DNA from: Isoetes taiwanensis
Lineage: Eukaryota; Streptophyta; Lycopodiopsida; Isoetales; Isoetaceae
Length of the DNA stretch: 64,000 nucleotides
Reading direction: 5' to 3'
NCBI GenBank assembly: GCA_021234155.1
Contig: JAJEKV010000013.1
Location: 10,707,240-10,771,239 of the forward strand
How positions within the stretch are numbered: position 1 is the first letter of the stretch; every line of letters starts with the position of its first letter. Shown here one piece after another: positions 23,281-34,865 of this stretch. The notes under the pieces were generated by a model. The model was given only the letters and a program-made list of their open reading frames with translations, did no database searches and was not told the origin of the DNA. Both the position numbers and the translations under genes were made by a program.

Positions 23281-23947
23281 AACTCCTAATCATGGGTAGG
23301 GTATCGCTGTTCAGTCTCATTCATTTTCTTTGAATCATAGGCAATAACCCTCCCCTCCTGCATTAGGACTCCACCGGTAGCAATCTTACTGGCATCCATT
23401 GCTACTAGTTTATCTTTTTCGGGGTCCGGCAATGTGAGGACTGGTGCTGACGTTAAAGCATCCTTAAGCTTTTAAAAACTTCCTTGGACCTTTGCTTTCC
23501 AATGCTCAATCCAATCCTTCACTTTCTCATGCTTTGTAAGATCGGTAAGAGGTGCTGCAACCTTTGCAAAATCCTTAACAAATTTCCGGTAATACCTTGC
23601 CAATCCTAAAAAACTTCGGACCTCGGAAACATTACCTGGAATGGGCCAATCCTTGACTGCTTCTATTTTTGCTGGGTCTTTAGCAATTCCCTCAGTCAAA
23701 ATGATATGGCCTAGATAATCCACCTTGGGGTGGCAAATTTGCACTTAGAGAGCTTGGCAAAGAGTCGATGGCGTCTTAGCTTACGTAGGGCTAGCCGAAG
23801 ATGCTTCTCATGCTCCTCCAGGGTCTTACTGTAGATGAGAATGTCGTCAAAGAAAATAACAACAAAATCATCCAAGTATTGTCGGGAGACATCATTCATT
23901 AACCGCATAAAAGTTGCAGGGGCATTAGTTAATCCAAAAGGCATAAC
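23281..23947 (-). pseudogene. Reverse transcriptase palm/thumb and start of RNase H
   Basis: From 23947 leftward the text reads [19 protein letters not shown], then [19 protein letters not shown] with the catalytic DD. The thumb follows ([37 protein letters not shown]), then the tether and the first RNase H strand (KLVAMDASKIATGGVLMQ) up to the MITE. A frameshift at about 23740 breaks it. Everything upstream of VMPFG (fingers, protease, gag) is missing, replaced at 23948 by an LTR-C fragment. Confidence 0.92.
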
Positions 23948-24535
23948 TGTGACGCTCCCTGCTAAACATCTGGCCCGAGCCATTACTTTCGGCGGAAATC
24001 CCCGTCCGGCTCAACAACCGCCACGAGGCCCTCCGTCTATCCCGCACTCTGGAACCTCCGAAGTAGTGCGAGAAAGGGAACCACCGAAGGTGTCTTTGCC
24101 CCTTCCCCTAATGGGCTCCTATCACGGCGGAAGCATAAAACACGTCAGAACTAGCAATACAATACAATATACTACCTCGAAGGGTAGTCCATCACATATC
24201 CATAAGAGCAAAGAAGATAATCATAACCCGTAAAAAACATAAGAGCTCCTACCCATGGCTCGACTCATAAGGAGGATGACCGTGGCTAGGCCTCAAGATA
24301 GAAGACCCGAGTCATAACAATGGCGAGGGCTGGCATAAGACAATGGCTAGGGTTGACCACTCCATCCGCCCCCTCTGTGCATACTTTGCGGATGGGCTAA
24401 ATCAGGCTCGGCTACCATGGCATCACCCATGGGGACTACTCAGGTTGCATCTCCACAGTCCGTCCGAGGGAAGGGTTGCATCTCCCCTTCCGGGGTCTAG
24501 AGGTTCCACCAGGACGGCTAGAGAATCGTGGCGAC
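23948..24535 (-). mobile_element. LTR-C fragment (third related LTR family), truncated
   Basis: It starts TGTGACGCTCCC like family A in reverse and follows the family A/B plan. In order there is a GCCATGGC-like stretch, GGGCTCCTATCACGGCGGAAG, a GTAGTCCATC block and GGTTGACCACTCCATCCGCC (the shared LTR core), then CTAGAGAATCGTG. Sequence identity to family A is only partial, so I treat it as a separate family. Similarity stops near 24535, where unrelated sequence begins. No target duplication is found. Confidence 0.7.
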
Positions 24536-25440
24536 ACACGAGCGAAAAGAGTTTAAGGCGAAGGGGCATGATGAGGGCGAACCGGCAACCGTTGGTGGTG
24601 CAGTGTGGTGGCATGAATCTGAAGTAGGCGATTGAGAGGCAAAATTTTGGCTAAGTCCCAACAAAGAAAGGGAGAAGTAATGAGCGGTGGCGATGAGATG
24701 TAAGGGAATGATCGATGTGGCAGGTGACAAAAGAGCACATTAATGTTTTTGGCGTGAAAAGAAGGAATGTCATTTAATGTTTGGCAACTTCGAAGTGGGA
24801 TATCATTAAAGCGAAGGTGTCGAGAAGGTACCATGGCTAGATATGCGGCGGGAGAAAAGATTCCCCATTTAGTGCGGCCTTGCGTTGCAACCGTTGGCGA
24901 AATTTCCGATTGGTCCACGTCGTGAGGGAGGTCCTCGGTTGGCTATATAAGGCGAAACGATGGAAGCGGAGAACACCGATGGCTCGGTATGTCTGCTGCT
25001 GGATTACCGCGACACTATGCCGTCTAAGCATGCGGGTGGATCACTTGTAAAATGGTGCTTGGACCTCTGGCGGTACCACAACAATTAACGCATTACCTAT
25101 ATGGACGAGTGGTGTCCGGCATGGCTGGCATGCGATCCCCATACCAGCGGGATGGAGGTGATTCTGCACTGCTTGGCCGGGACCACGAAGCGGCGATTAC
25201 TACCACATCCTTTTTGTATCACCTGCGCTCTAACCCAGGGTAGAGGGTTTTCTCCTTAGGATTTAGTAGATGGGGCTCGAGCCCGTTTTTGTAAATAGGG
25301 CTCGCCCATAGCGAAAATAGATGGGCTCTGCCCACATTTTGTAAAAATTTCACCTATATAATATAAATATGCCGCTTAGTCACTATCACATTTGTGTCAC
25401 GTATGCAGAGCGACATCTCGGTGGATGATTGTCACTCTTT
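24536..25440 (+). other. Unassigned segment with promoter-like CAAT/TATA pair
   Basis: A plus-strand GATTGGTCC (24910) is followed 32 bases later by GCTATATAAGGCG (24942), then a purine-rich leader. This spacing fits an LTR or gene core promoter. A repeated GGGCTCGAGCCC / GGGCTCGCCC / GGGCTCTGCCC motif lies at 25265-25345, followed by TATATAATATAAATA. No coding sequence is recognised. It could be part of the 3' LTR of the OTA-type element to the right, but no purine tract or LTR pair supports that. Confidence 0.35.
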
Positions 25441-25489
25441 GTTGTATGAAATTGTTTGGTAGAAAGCCATTAACTAGTGTAGGTAATGG

Positions 25490-26330
25490 AGTTCCATCTA
25501 ATTCAACCCGACTTGAAAATTTTGGGTTGCACCATGAACAATTTGATAAGGGGCCAAGCCATGAAACTTTAACTTGCGGAAAATTTTATAACGAGAATCA
25601 TAAAGAAGAACCAAATCGCCTTCTTTGAATGTTTTTGTCTTATCGTTTGTCATGTAAAGATTTTTTGCAAGCTGTTGTCCATGAAGAACACGAATGTAAG
25701 CATCGCCTAAGTTCATCCAAGCTGTTCCAATTGATAAACCCTTTCTTTGAGTCTTGAAAAGCCCGGATTATGGGTACATAGCCGGTTGAAAGCGGAGAGT
25801 TGGAAGAATGTATTCAAAAGGCATGAGAGCTTCTTGACCATAAACCAATTTGAAAGGAGTGTGACTAGTAGCTATTTTGAAACAAGTATTGTAAGCCCAA
25901 AAACCGTAGGAAGCTTGTTTTGCAATCGGTCGCGGCGTCACAAATTTTCTTGAAATTGTGACCAAAGTTTTGTTGGTGCTTTCGGCCAAACCGTTCCCTT
26001 GAGGATAGTAATGTGTGCTCTTGTGATGATGGATCGGTAGATAATCCATCAGCTCCTTTATGGTATGATTGATAAAATGGACACCTCGATCAGCGACCGA
26101 CTCCGTGGAGGCGGCCAAAGCAGCGTGATGATTTTGCTGATAGATGACCTTGGCTGTGCTTGCCTTGATGTTATGGAAGTCGCTAGCTTCCGCCCATTTG
26201 GTAGCGTAGTCGGTGAGGAACGAATGTAAGCGGACGCGGGTGTGCAGCGCGGATCAATGGGTCCCACAAAATCCATCCCCCATTTCTTTGAAAAGGAAGT
26301 GGCGTGGCGACCCGGCGTCAATGGAAGGCG
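25490..26330 (-). pseudogene. OTA-type integrase
   Basis: Reading leftward: KKWGMDFVGPIDPR at the start of the core, a D-containing TDYATKW-like stretch in a shifted frame, DRGVHFINHTIKELMDYLPI with the second acidic region, and YPQGNGLAESTNKTLVTI with the catalytic E. FKLVYGQEALMPFEYILPTL follows, and the C-terminal FKEGDLVLLYDSRYKIFRK marks the SH3-like domain. The frame changes twice (near 26120 and 25730). It ends near 25490 without a chromodomain. Confidence 0.85.
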
Positions 26331-27960
26331 TCACGGGCGTGGGCCTTCCCCGCGGCCGACAAGCATCCTGCGTCTTGGCGTGGGCGTGGCGTCTTTGAAG
26401 GCGTGGGCCAAAAATAACGCAAGAAGGATTTTTGTGCCGTGGTGTCACCATGAAAATGACCACCCGCAAGCCCTTCATGGGCTTCTCGGACAATATCTGG
26501 GACCTCATGAGGGAGAACACGGCGTCGAAGGGCCGGTATCCTTGCCTTTGCCAAAGATGGCCGCAACCATGGTGTAGTCCGCGGACCTCCGGAGAAATTG
26601 GTGTCGGCGGGATTGGCGGCAGGCCGGAAGGCGTGGCGTCCACCGGGTGGGAAGCGCTGTGAGGAGAGTCTGCGAAAAGTTCGTGGAACCAATATGGCGT
26701 TGCGTGACGAGAAAGAGTTGAGCGTCGGGAAAGGCGCCGAGACTCCGATGGAGGATCATGCGTGTGGATCGTGAAAGATAATCCGGGACAACATAAGATT
26801 TGCGCCTTGTGAACAATTTCAAAGGTGCAAATTCTTGCGAAGGAGAACCAACGAGCAATGCGGCCCGTGGGCGTGGATTTGTTGATCAAATAAAAGGAGT
26901 GCTTGGTGGTCAACAAAAAATTTGATCATTGCCTAAAAGATAGTAGTGAGGCGTTGGACCTGAAAAAATTAAACCCAAGGCTTCACGCTCGTGTGGCGAA
27001 GTAGTTCGCTCAGCCGGGATTAAGTTTTTCTGGCGGCATATCGGTTTGGTTTGTCGATTGTCGCATCATATTCTTGAGAAAAACAGCTCAATAGCGAGCA
27101 AGAGACATCTACATGGACGTGAAAGGGCTTGTCCCATTGAGGAGGAACAAGAAGCGGGGCTGAGTAAGTAAAAGCTTCAAGCTGTTGGAAGCGGACATCC
27201 GCACAGGAATTCCAAGCCGGGTGGATTCATCACCGTGAGTTTATGAATGGGATGCGCAATGGCTGCAAGTCCGGGAATGAAGGTGGAGTAATAATTTACC
27301 TTACCCGGAAAGCAGCGTGTCTCCTTGATATTGGCTGGTGCTTGAGCCTTGAGCACAAGCGATTTTGGCGGGATCCGTGGTGATACCGCTTTCAGCGACA
27401 ACGTGTCCTAATAGAACACTGAAGTGGCACAAAAGGTGCATTTCTCGGGATTGAGACTAATGGGACTCATCACATTTACGAAAAGGCGAGTTCAATTTAT
27501 CCAAATGGTCCACCATGGGCTGTGGCGGAGAAGCCATCTTGAAAAAATTTGCAAGAAGGGATTTTCCTTCATAAAATCATGGCGAGAGCATTATCGTTGA
27601 AGCGTTGATGGAGAGTTTGATAATCCAAAGGAACCACCTTGTAGGCAAAAGTGCCCCGCAGGGTGGTGAAAGTAGTCTTGAGTTGATCAGATTCTTTGAT
27701 TGAGATCACGATTGTAGCGGAAAAAAACCATCCATGAAGGAGTACATCTCATGTCCGGTGACCTCTTCGAACACAGTGCGTGAAGGGAAGTGGAAAATGA
27801 TCACGCTCAGGTGGCTGATTTAGTTTCCGGTAGTCCACACAAACACGGATCTTTCCATTGTGTTTGAGTGCAATGACAATAGGGCTCACCCATTGAATGT
27901 TTGACCTCATAGATCAAACCGGCAGCAAGAAGTTTGTCAATTTACGCCTTGGCGATCCGC
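26331..27960 (-). pseudogene. OTA-type reverse transcriptase and RNase H (broken)
   Basis: The N-terminal part (27960-27750) reads IDKLLAAGLIYEV and then sequence corresponding to the VCVDYRKLN block in other frames. About 27730 gives SWMVFFRYNRDLNQR. The thumb at 27310-27230 reads NIKETRCFPGKVNYYSTFI and GLAAIAHPIHKLT. RNase H follows with sequence such as LFHVHVDVS-like and VVADYLSR-like blocks near 27110 and 26790. At least five frame changes occur and I cannot read an intact YxDD. Confidence 0.75.
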
Positions 27961-28831
27961 GGTAATTGGGGTTGGTAGAATCTTGTCGTTGCTATCTGGG
28001 GGCGGGCATCGGATTTGGTAGGAATAGTGAGTTCCCCAAGGTTTTGTTGATCCCCGAAGGTCTCTGTAGCTCAGCGAAAATGTGTTTGAACTTTTTGAAG
28101 GCGTGATGGCCTGTTCACGATAGGGTGTCGGAAGATTGGCGACAATGCGGGACGAGGCTGATTGTTGCCCCGTCCACAATCTCACTTCAGGAGTCTGAAT
28201 ATGTGGGATAACTTCCGTGTCTTGGACAATATGAGCAGGAGGTTGAATTTGAAGCATGGCGGGATGAGTGGGCTCTGCGTGGTGAAAAAAGGAGGTTGCT
28301 GATTGTCATCAAGCAGAGGTTGCTTCATGGCGGCGTGTACATCAAAGGATCGGGGGGAAGTTCGGCATCGAAAAGTGATCAACCGTTGGATGCGATTGCA
28401 AGGGAGCCAGGTAGGGGTCAAGCAAAGGCAACGGCTGGTCACGATCAAGCGTCATTTCTCCCCAGGGATCGACATATTCGGGGTAGGATGTGACGAGACT
28501 TCGCGGTGGAGCTGAACGATAGATATTACGGGCATCCTGAGTCGATTATGTCGGAGAGATGGTTCGACATTATCAGCGAAATGATCTTACCGGTTTCCAA
28601 GTCCATAGTGGCATTGAGGTGACCATCGTGATGACTAAGCGATCCAAGTGGCCCAATAATGGATACTCTTGGCTGGCGGAGAAAGGTCGCCGACCAACAT
28701 TTCATAATCACGGGATCCTCTCCGTCTTCCAAACACCAAATTCTAAGGGGAATCGGAGATCACCAATGTTGATGTGAAGAAGAGGTGTGACACCTTGAGG
28801 TCTCGTGATATGGCCATTAGCCAATTTGATG

Positions 28832-29203
28832 TCATATGGGGACACGATAGAGTTGCGTGATGCCCATTTGTTTTGCGGAGTTTATCCGTGATGAGATTAT
28901 GGCGCTACCTCCGTCAATTTGAACATGATTGACTTGTTGATGGCCCACCGTGGCATGGACCGTGGGTGTAGAGGTAGCAACTTCCCCCAACCAAAGCGGT
29001 CGGGAAGTGGTAGCTGGTCCTTGAGAGCGGGACATAGTTTCAAAATTGTTGCCAAACTTAAAGGGAATTTTGATTTTTGCCAGCTCCTCTTGGAGTTCAG
29101 GAGGCACATGAGAAAAAAGGATCTGCTTTGGATCCACAGTCTTTGGAGTCTTGCGTGGTAATGAAGCGGCAACTTCTTTGAGTAAGTCAACCCTCTGCGG
29201 CAA
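28832..29203 (-). pseudogene. OTA-type aspartic protease region
   Basis: The 123-codon frame includes VDPKQILFSHVPPELQEELA and then GHQQVNHVQIDGGSAI, the D-x-G-S active-site loop of a retropepsin that processes the polyprotein. After it, the hydrophobic flap region is disturbed (SSRINSAKQMGI). It lies between gag and reverse transcriptase as expected. Confidence 0.8.
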
Positions 29204-29304
29204 TATTGGGATATGTCCGAGGCGTGGAGGTTGAGATGTGGAAGGTGCATCTTGTCTTTCTTTGAGCTCACGGTGGTGGCATGAACATTAGCCAACGTCG
29301 GCCT

Positions 29305-31354
29305 TCAGCGGCTTGCATTAGGTTCGAGAATGCTTTGGCGTACTTTTGGCATGACATGAGGCATGAGTTTTTCCAAGTCAGTGCAAAGTGAACCTTTTGT
29401 CCTCTTCATGAGGGATTGTGTCGTACTGCAAAGGCGAGGTTTCGTGCCCGAGGAATAATGGTTAAGGGGCGTGGCATACAGTGCTGGCGTGAAACCAAAC
29501 CACCCAATTTTGTGGTGGATTTGGAGGATTAAGAGCACTGAAAAATTTATTCCTGTGCTTGTTGATCCATCCGAGGTTGATTGGCGGGGAGCTGGTTGAT
29601 AAGCGTGATTCTTTGGCCTTTGAGGTGGCTTCACGAAGAAGCGGGGCCAGCGGGCCTTGTTTGCCATTGGCAATCCAAAGTTAGTAAGCCGTGAATAGGA
29701 CCGAGGAGGTCTGCGATTGGTGCCGAAGCTGCTTTTGAACTGACAAAAATGGAAGTTGAGGACATCTTGGTGGTGGTATGACCCCATTCGTGTGAGTGAT
29801 AACAGAGCTTTAGAAGGATCAAAAAGGCGTGTGTTGGGTCCCGTTGTTGCTCGATTCTTGATAGAGTTGATTGGGTTGAGAGCTGCGGTGGTTGCGGCTG
29901 ATATTGCGATCGTTCTTTGAGTTGTTGTTTGCACTTGATAAACCAGCTTGTTGCGGAAAGGTGTAGGATGAGTCGAGTGCACTCTTAAAAGTGGCATGAT
30001 GCACATGTTGCATCTTTACAATGGCGGGCCATTGGTGGAGTTGCACTCATTTGCCAAGTGGCCTTGATGTTTGTAGATATGGCACGGATCGATTGCGTTC
30101 TGGATTGGCGTGTTGAGGTTGGGCCAGTGATCTGTGGAACCATGGCGGTGGTATGAAAGGAGCTCTGAAGAGCCACGCGGGGGAGAAACATTGGCGGAGT
30201 GATTGACAAGGTCTATAGCTGCTCCAAAGTCTTGGCCTTGGTATTGAGTCATGAGTCGGATATTTGGAGGAAGTCCTTGGAGAAACCGGACCAAGATCGG
30301 CTCACGTGTCGGAATTACTCTTTAAGTTTCTTTTTGGCGGGATATGAAGTCGATCGCAAAATCCACTGGCCGGACTCCGTGGGCTCTTGTTGAAGGTCAT
30401 TGAGTTGCTTGAGATGAAGTTGATCATCATCCGTAGTTCCATAGTGAGAAAAGCGGTTTTCATTTCGGACCAATCTTGTTTCAGTGGCTTTTGTTGGACA
30501 TAAGCCATTGATGAGGAAAACCGCCTTGGCGTGGTGGAAAAGATATGGAATTTCAGTTGAGGTTGTGCATGACCATTTTAGGACAGCGAGCCTCAAATTC
30601 TTCCATGTGGGGCTGAGCACTTTGGTCTAATGGTTTGCCTTTCATGTTGCCAAAGGTTGGATAAGTCAACTTAAAGGTCACGAAAGGTAGAGGTGAAAGT
30701 GCTTGGCTGGGGTGAGGCTGGATAGGGATTATATTGAGGTGGAGTTGGAGGTGGCATGGTGCACGAAAGACCACGATGAAGGGGTGGTGAGGGGGAGGTC
30801 TTTGGAGGTGCTTGATTATTGGTTTTGAGGTCGGTGGGTTGTAAGCAGGAAGAAGCGGTGGAAAATGTAGGGAAGGGAAATTCACAGGGGAGGAGCAAAA
30901 GAGACATGTGGATATCTGTCGCTGGGAGGAGATGATGGTTGTGAAGGCGGGGGTGTATGGCGGAGGAAGAATGATGGATGTAGGCATGTTACGGGGGTAT
31001 GAAAGTAAGGTTGAGAAGGTTGGCACGATAGGGCTCTCGATAGTGATAGGTGGCTGAGGTTTGTGAGCAATGTTTGCAGCAGGGGGGGGGCTGGGGCGAG
31101 GCAGGGATCACGAGGGGTGGGTGGCGCCGAATTGAGCCCTAGACCGAATGTGGCTCCCTCAATGTCATAGCGAGATCCATACATGTATGAGCGACTTCCA
31201 GCCGATGATGGCGCTCAAAGCGAGGGGCAGAAATCACAGGAAAAGGAGTTCTTCGGCGTGAAGTTTCGGGCGGACATGGCGGTGGCGAAGAAAGAAAATC
31301 GAATCGGACCGGCGGCCGGCGGCGGTGTTTAGTGCGGGTTGGGAACTCCTGCAA
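29305..31354 (-). pseudogene. OTA-type gag with altered zinc knuckle
   Basis: The region upstream of the protease is gag-like. It has a Pro-rich N-terminal part (31354-30600), a helical capsid-like stretch around 30550-30310 (QDWSEMKTAFLTMEL, LKQLNDLQQEPTES), and a nucleocapsid knuckle at 30084-30043 reading CHIYKHQGHLANEC. The spacing is C-x2-C-x4-H-x4-C, but the second Cys is Tyr, so it would not bind zinc normally. At least four frames are used. Confidence 0.7.
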
Positions 31355-31366
31355 GACAGCCCTCTG

Positions 31367-33080
31367 TGAGGACCCGTGGATCTAACAGGAGAATCCGGGG
31401 ACTATGTCACGCGGGATCAGGGAATAAATTACTAATCGCATATTTCTTATTAGCCAAAATGACTTTAGCTAAACTTGTTCGGTATTAATCCCAAAACTTT
31501 CTGTAGTTTAGCTAAACTCTACACATTTTTCCTCTCATACTTTCTAGCGTTTAGCTAAACTAACCCAAGCATCATCCCAAAAATTTCTATAGTGTGGTCA
31601 ACAGAAAATATTAAATCAAATTACTATACCTTTTTTCAATATATTCCACTTATTTTAGTCATTTTCTTTGTGAAAACATGCTAAAATAATGCAGACTAGC
31701 AAAGTCTAGGACTCAAATTAATTCATAATGTTAAAAACTAAACTACTAATCATATATTTCATATAAACTAGAATGATGTTAGCTAAACTTTTGAAATTCA
31801 TTCTAAGAGTTTCTATGGTTTAGCTAAACAATACAAAATTTCACTCTCTTACTTTCTAGCATTTGGCTAAAGAGCTTCGGGGTTGGTGCAGTCCCGAAAA
31901 AAGTTAAGCTAAAATTATTATTTTTTTCCCAATATTTTCCATTTACTTTGCCAAGTTTTTTGAAAATGTGCTAAAAATAAGCCAAATAGCTAAGTTTAGC
32001 CCTTAAATTATTCCATGTGCGGGATTTGCAAGAAAACAAAGGAAGGGGAAAAGAAAACAAAAGAACAATGAGACAACAATGATAAGCTTCCTTGATATCA
32101 ATGATGATGATACATGAGCTCTCGCAACCGAGAGAAAACTGAAATGAGACAAGACTCCAAACTCATCTAAAACTCATGTGCTAGCTCTACTCATATATAT
32201 AGTACAATGGCCTTTGGCCCAATATAGAACACTCGGTGATTTGGTGCCGAGCTCACGGAAGGAGGCACGCTCGCGAGGAATCTTTGGTGGTGCCTCTTGA
32301 AGTGCACGGAATCAGCCCGGCCTTGGCCTTGGCGGTGGCGACCGATCACTTGTCTGGCGGCGCCTCTTGTATGACCTTGGCGGGCTTTGCTGGCGTGGCC
32401 TGTACTTGGTCTTCTATTTGGGCCTTTGGCGACTGACCGTGATTTGTGGATCCTTGGACTTGACCTGGTCCGTCGTATGCATGAATAGTCTGTGCACCGG
32501 GGAGGCCTGGGATAACTTTGCGAGCTTCTTTGTGAGGACCCCATGGATCAAGCAGAGGAGAATCAGGCGTAATCGCGGCGGGATTTACAAAAGGAAACTA
32601 AGGAAGGGAAAAAGAAAAACAAGAAGAACAATGAAGAACACAATGAAGAGAACAAAACTCTTTGATATCAATTGTGATACATGAGCTCTCATAATCGAGA
32701 GGAAGCGAAGTGAGATAAGACCAAAAACTCATCTAGCGGTGAAGGCTAGCTCTACTCATATATATAGTACAATGATCTTTGGCCCAATATAGACACTCTG
32801 TCGATTTGGTTGCCAACTCTAGAAAGGAGGCGATTTGAGGGAATCTGGCGGTGCCTCTTGAGGTGCACGAAGTCATCTTTGTATTTGGCGGTGGCGGCCC
32901 GTCACTTGCGCTCGACCTCGCCGTGCGTGGCCCTCTGCGTGGTCTGCGGCTTGGTTGGTGGCGGGCCTGCGGGGCCTTTGGCGGTGACCTCCATCATTTG
33001 TGGATCCTTGGCCTTGACCTGGTCCGTCGTGTGCATGAATAGTCTGTACCCGATGCGTCTGGGGACTAACATGCCTTAGC
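31367..33080. repeat. Direct repeat pair (about 600 bp), first copy split
   Basis: Copy 1 starts TGTGAGGACCCGTGGATC (31366), is interrupted at about 31400-32012, and resumes GCGGGATTTGCAAGAAAACA to 32520. Copy 2 starts TGTGAGGACCCCATGGATC (32531) and runs to about 33060. Shared blocks include TGATACATGAGCTCTC, CTAGCTCTACTCATATATATAG, TTTGGCCCAATATAGA, GGTGCCTCTTGA and GACCTGGTCCGTCGT. The copies lie directly upstream of the OTA gag and could be leader/LTR material. The TGTGAGGACC start is LTR-like, but the ends are not symmetrical. Confidence 0.7.
31400..32012. mobile_element. AT-rich insertion inside the first repeat copy
   Basis: Copy 2 of the surrounding repeat runs without a break between GGAGAATC and GCGGGATTT, whereas copy 1 has about 610 extra bases here. 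The insert contains repeated TTAGCTAAAC / GTTTAGCTAAAC blocks (31460, 31503, 31550, 31790, 31818) and no coding sequence. The exact ends and target duplication could not be fixed. Confidence 0.55.
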
Positions 33081-34040
33081 CTAACCTACACTGTGACTTG
33101 GTCTATGGCCTTAACTATTCCCGTTTAATTAGGGGGCCAACCCTTCAATATAGCCCCCACAGCCCTCTTCGTTCATCACAGGGACATACTGACCTCAAGC
33201 ACATGAATTCATGCATTGTAGGCCTGAACGACATGCCCATACGCTCCAACATGTAAAAGTCGAATCTGTTGGCATTTGTGCGTACAGGGCACATAATGCG
33301 ACTTAAAAGCTTTGCCAAACTTTTTAAACTTGCATCGCCTTACGTCTAGATGCTTGGCTCTAACATAGCCCTTCCACCAAATCTGGTATTTTGTAAGGTT
33401 TGTAGTGACAACTTTTCTGTATCTTTCTCAGATCATCTCGCCAAGTTTGAACTCCTTCATTTTCGTCCAACCAAGACTCTGCGTTAGGCTGCCTCTAGAT
33501 TTCGTCAAAGCTGAGCCAATTTTTTTTTCCTTATCTTTGGTAATGGCGGTATCAACCCGTCTTCACGGTACTCCTTATCCTGGGCCTTTGCATGGTCACC
33601 GGATGATATAGATGACTACGAGAAGACCACGAAGTGGGTGATTGTGAGGATGTGGCACTATCGTAGGCGAGAAGCCGGCGGCGTTTGGAGCGGTGCCCCC
33701 TTTGTCGCGAGTCTGAGGGGCTGGTTCGGTGCGGTGGCTCTTTGTGGTAGTGGACTTGGCGTAGCAGGGGTAACTCCGTCGTTCTCTGCATGTCTTGTGG
33801 TGGGTTGGCATTTAACACATAAGTCTGCGGCTCTACTAACTGCCGCTTCATCAGCGGGAGTTCTTGTTGGTGTTAATCTGCTGGCATTTGAGGGGTGTGC
33901 GCCATGAGAAGCGTTCGTTGCCGTCTATATTGGCGAGAGGAAGGTATAAGCGAGAATTATTGTGATACCAAGTGTCACAATGAAGATCATTTTGGCGGTA
34001 CTAAGAAACAATAATAAAGACAATACAAAGAGAATTAAGG
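33081..34040. other. Unassigned interval with minus-strand Arg/Ser-rich frame
   Basis: 33081-33550 has nothing recognisable. From about 33930 to 33552 the minus strand keeps an open Ser/Arg-rich frame (RQRGHRSKRRRLLAYDSATS). It has no known domain and could be the 5' part of another gene or chance. No promoter is visible. Confidence 0.3.
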
Positions 34041-34590
34041 GAAAAGAACTTTTATTTATAAGTCAAAGTGCGGTTACATTGGAGGTGTGTTTTAACAAAA
34101 CTTAAGGCTTTTGTACAATACAAAATAGTGATTATACATTGGGCAATTTCTAACCAACTCACATAGCCATAAAAAGCTGAAGACCGGGCTTAGGGCTGCG
34201 CAAAGAAGTGCGGGGATGGAGTGCGGATGCTCTCCTTTGCGCCACGACTACCTTGCGAGCCCATGCACGGATGATGCTATCTTGGTAGTCTAGCGTGGGA
34301 CTAATAATAAGGAAATTGAAGGGTCTCTTAGCATAAAAGATCGCCATAAAGTGATCATTTGCGTCGGCAAAAAACCTCGTGCTTTGTCATATCGGTAATC
34401 CAGTGCGGCGGAGAGTTTGTTGTAGATGCTTTCGAAAGCATGCTCCGCGGAGAATATTGACTATTCCAAGCCTTTAGTTGAATCATAGGGCTCTCCTTCT
34501 TCCACGGGTTCCCCCCGTGTAATCATCATCCAGATCGATACTCCCCATAGTGTTGACCATAGTCTTGTTGGGGAGGTACTGATCGTCCCT
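34041..34590 (-). CDS. Hypothetical protein (epsilon), with poly(A) signal
   Basis: The minus strand from about 34554 starts MVNTMGSIDLDDDYTGG. After one or two frame changes it continues as ESIYNKLSAALDYRYDKA, GFFADANDHFMAIFYAKRPF and SIIRAWARKVV, ending in LQLFMAM at 34159. An AATAAA poly(A) signal lies about 100 bases downstream (near 34053), so this looks like the 3' end of a real transcript. No known family is evident. The F-x-DAN...AI...AKR spacing faintly recalls the end of histone H3, but I do not regard that as established. Confidence 0.4.
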
Positions 34591-34865
34591 TAAGTAAGTC
34601 GTTAGTTATTACGTCTCGATTTCTTGAGCTCATCGTCTGTAAGGCGACAAGAATGAATATACAATATTGAGCGATTTCTTATACTCCAAACTCTAAAAGA
34701 GATGAACAAGTACCACGAGGGAAGCGATTTAATCGTACTCAACGATACAATACTCATAAAACATAGGAAAATAGCACATATATTATATGATGGCTTAAAA
34801 AAATGCCAAATCCGATTACATCTATCGCAATACAAAGATTTATAATTGTAAGAAGATATCTAAGA
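34591..34865. other. AT-rich intergenic or 3' UTR sequence
   Basis: No coding sequence is seen. Relative to the minus-strand reading frame at 34866-35067 it lies immediately downstream and looks like a 3' untranslated region. Confidence 0.4.

Larger units (their letters stand above)
25441..31366 (-). mobile_element. OTA-type (Tat/Athila-like) Ty3/gypsy element, internal region
   Basis: The order on the minus strand is gag (31354-29305), protease (about 28900), reverse transcriptase and RNase H (27950-26400) and integrase (26330-25490), the normal Ty3 order. There is no chromodomain. The protease IDGGSA, the reverse transcriptase MDGFFRYN and the integrase NGLAESTNK and LVYGQEALMPFE motifs fit the plant OTA branch (Tat/Athila) better than chromoviruses. 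Frames are heavily broken. I could not define its LTRs. The repeat pair starting at 31367 may contain one. Confidence 0.8.

Noticed and set aside
34159-34347. Histone H3 C terminus in the epsilon ORF (F-x-DAN...AI...AKR)
   Set aside because: The spacing needs several insertions and the TIMPKD and LARRIRG blocks are absent. The similarity is too thin to call.
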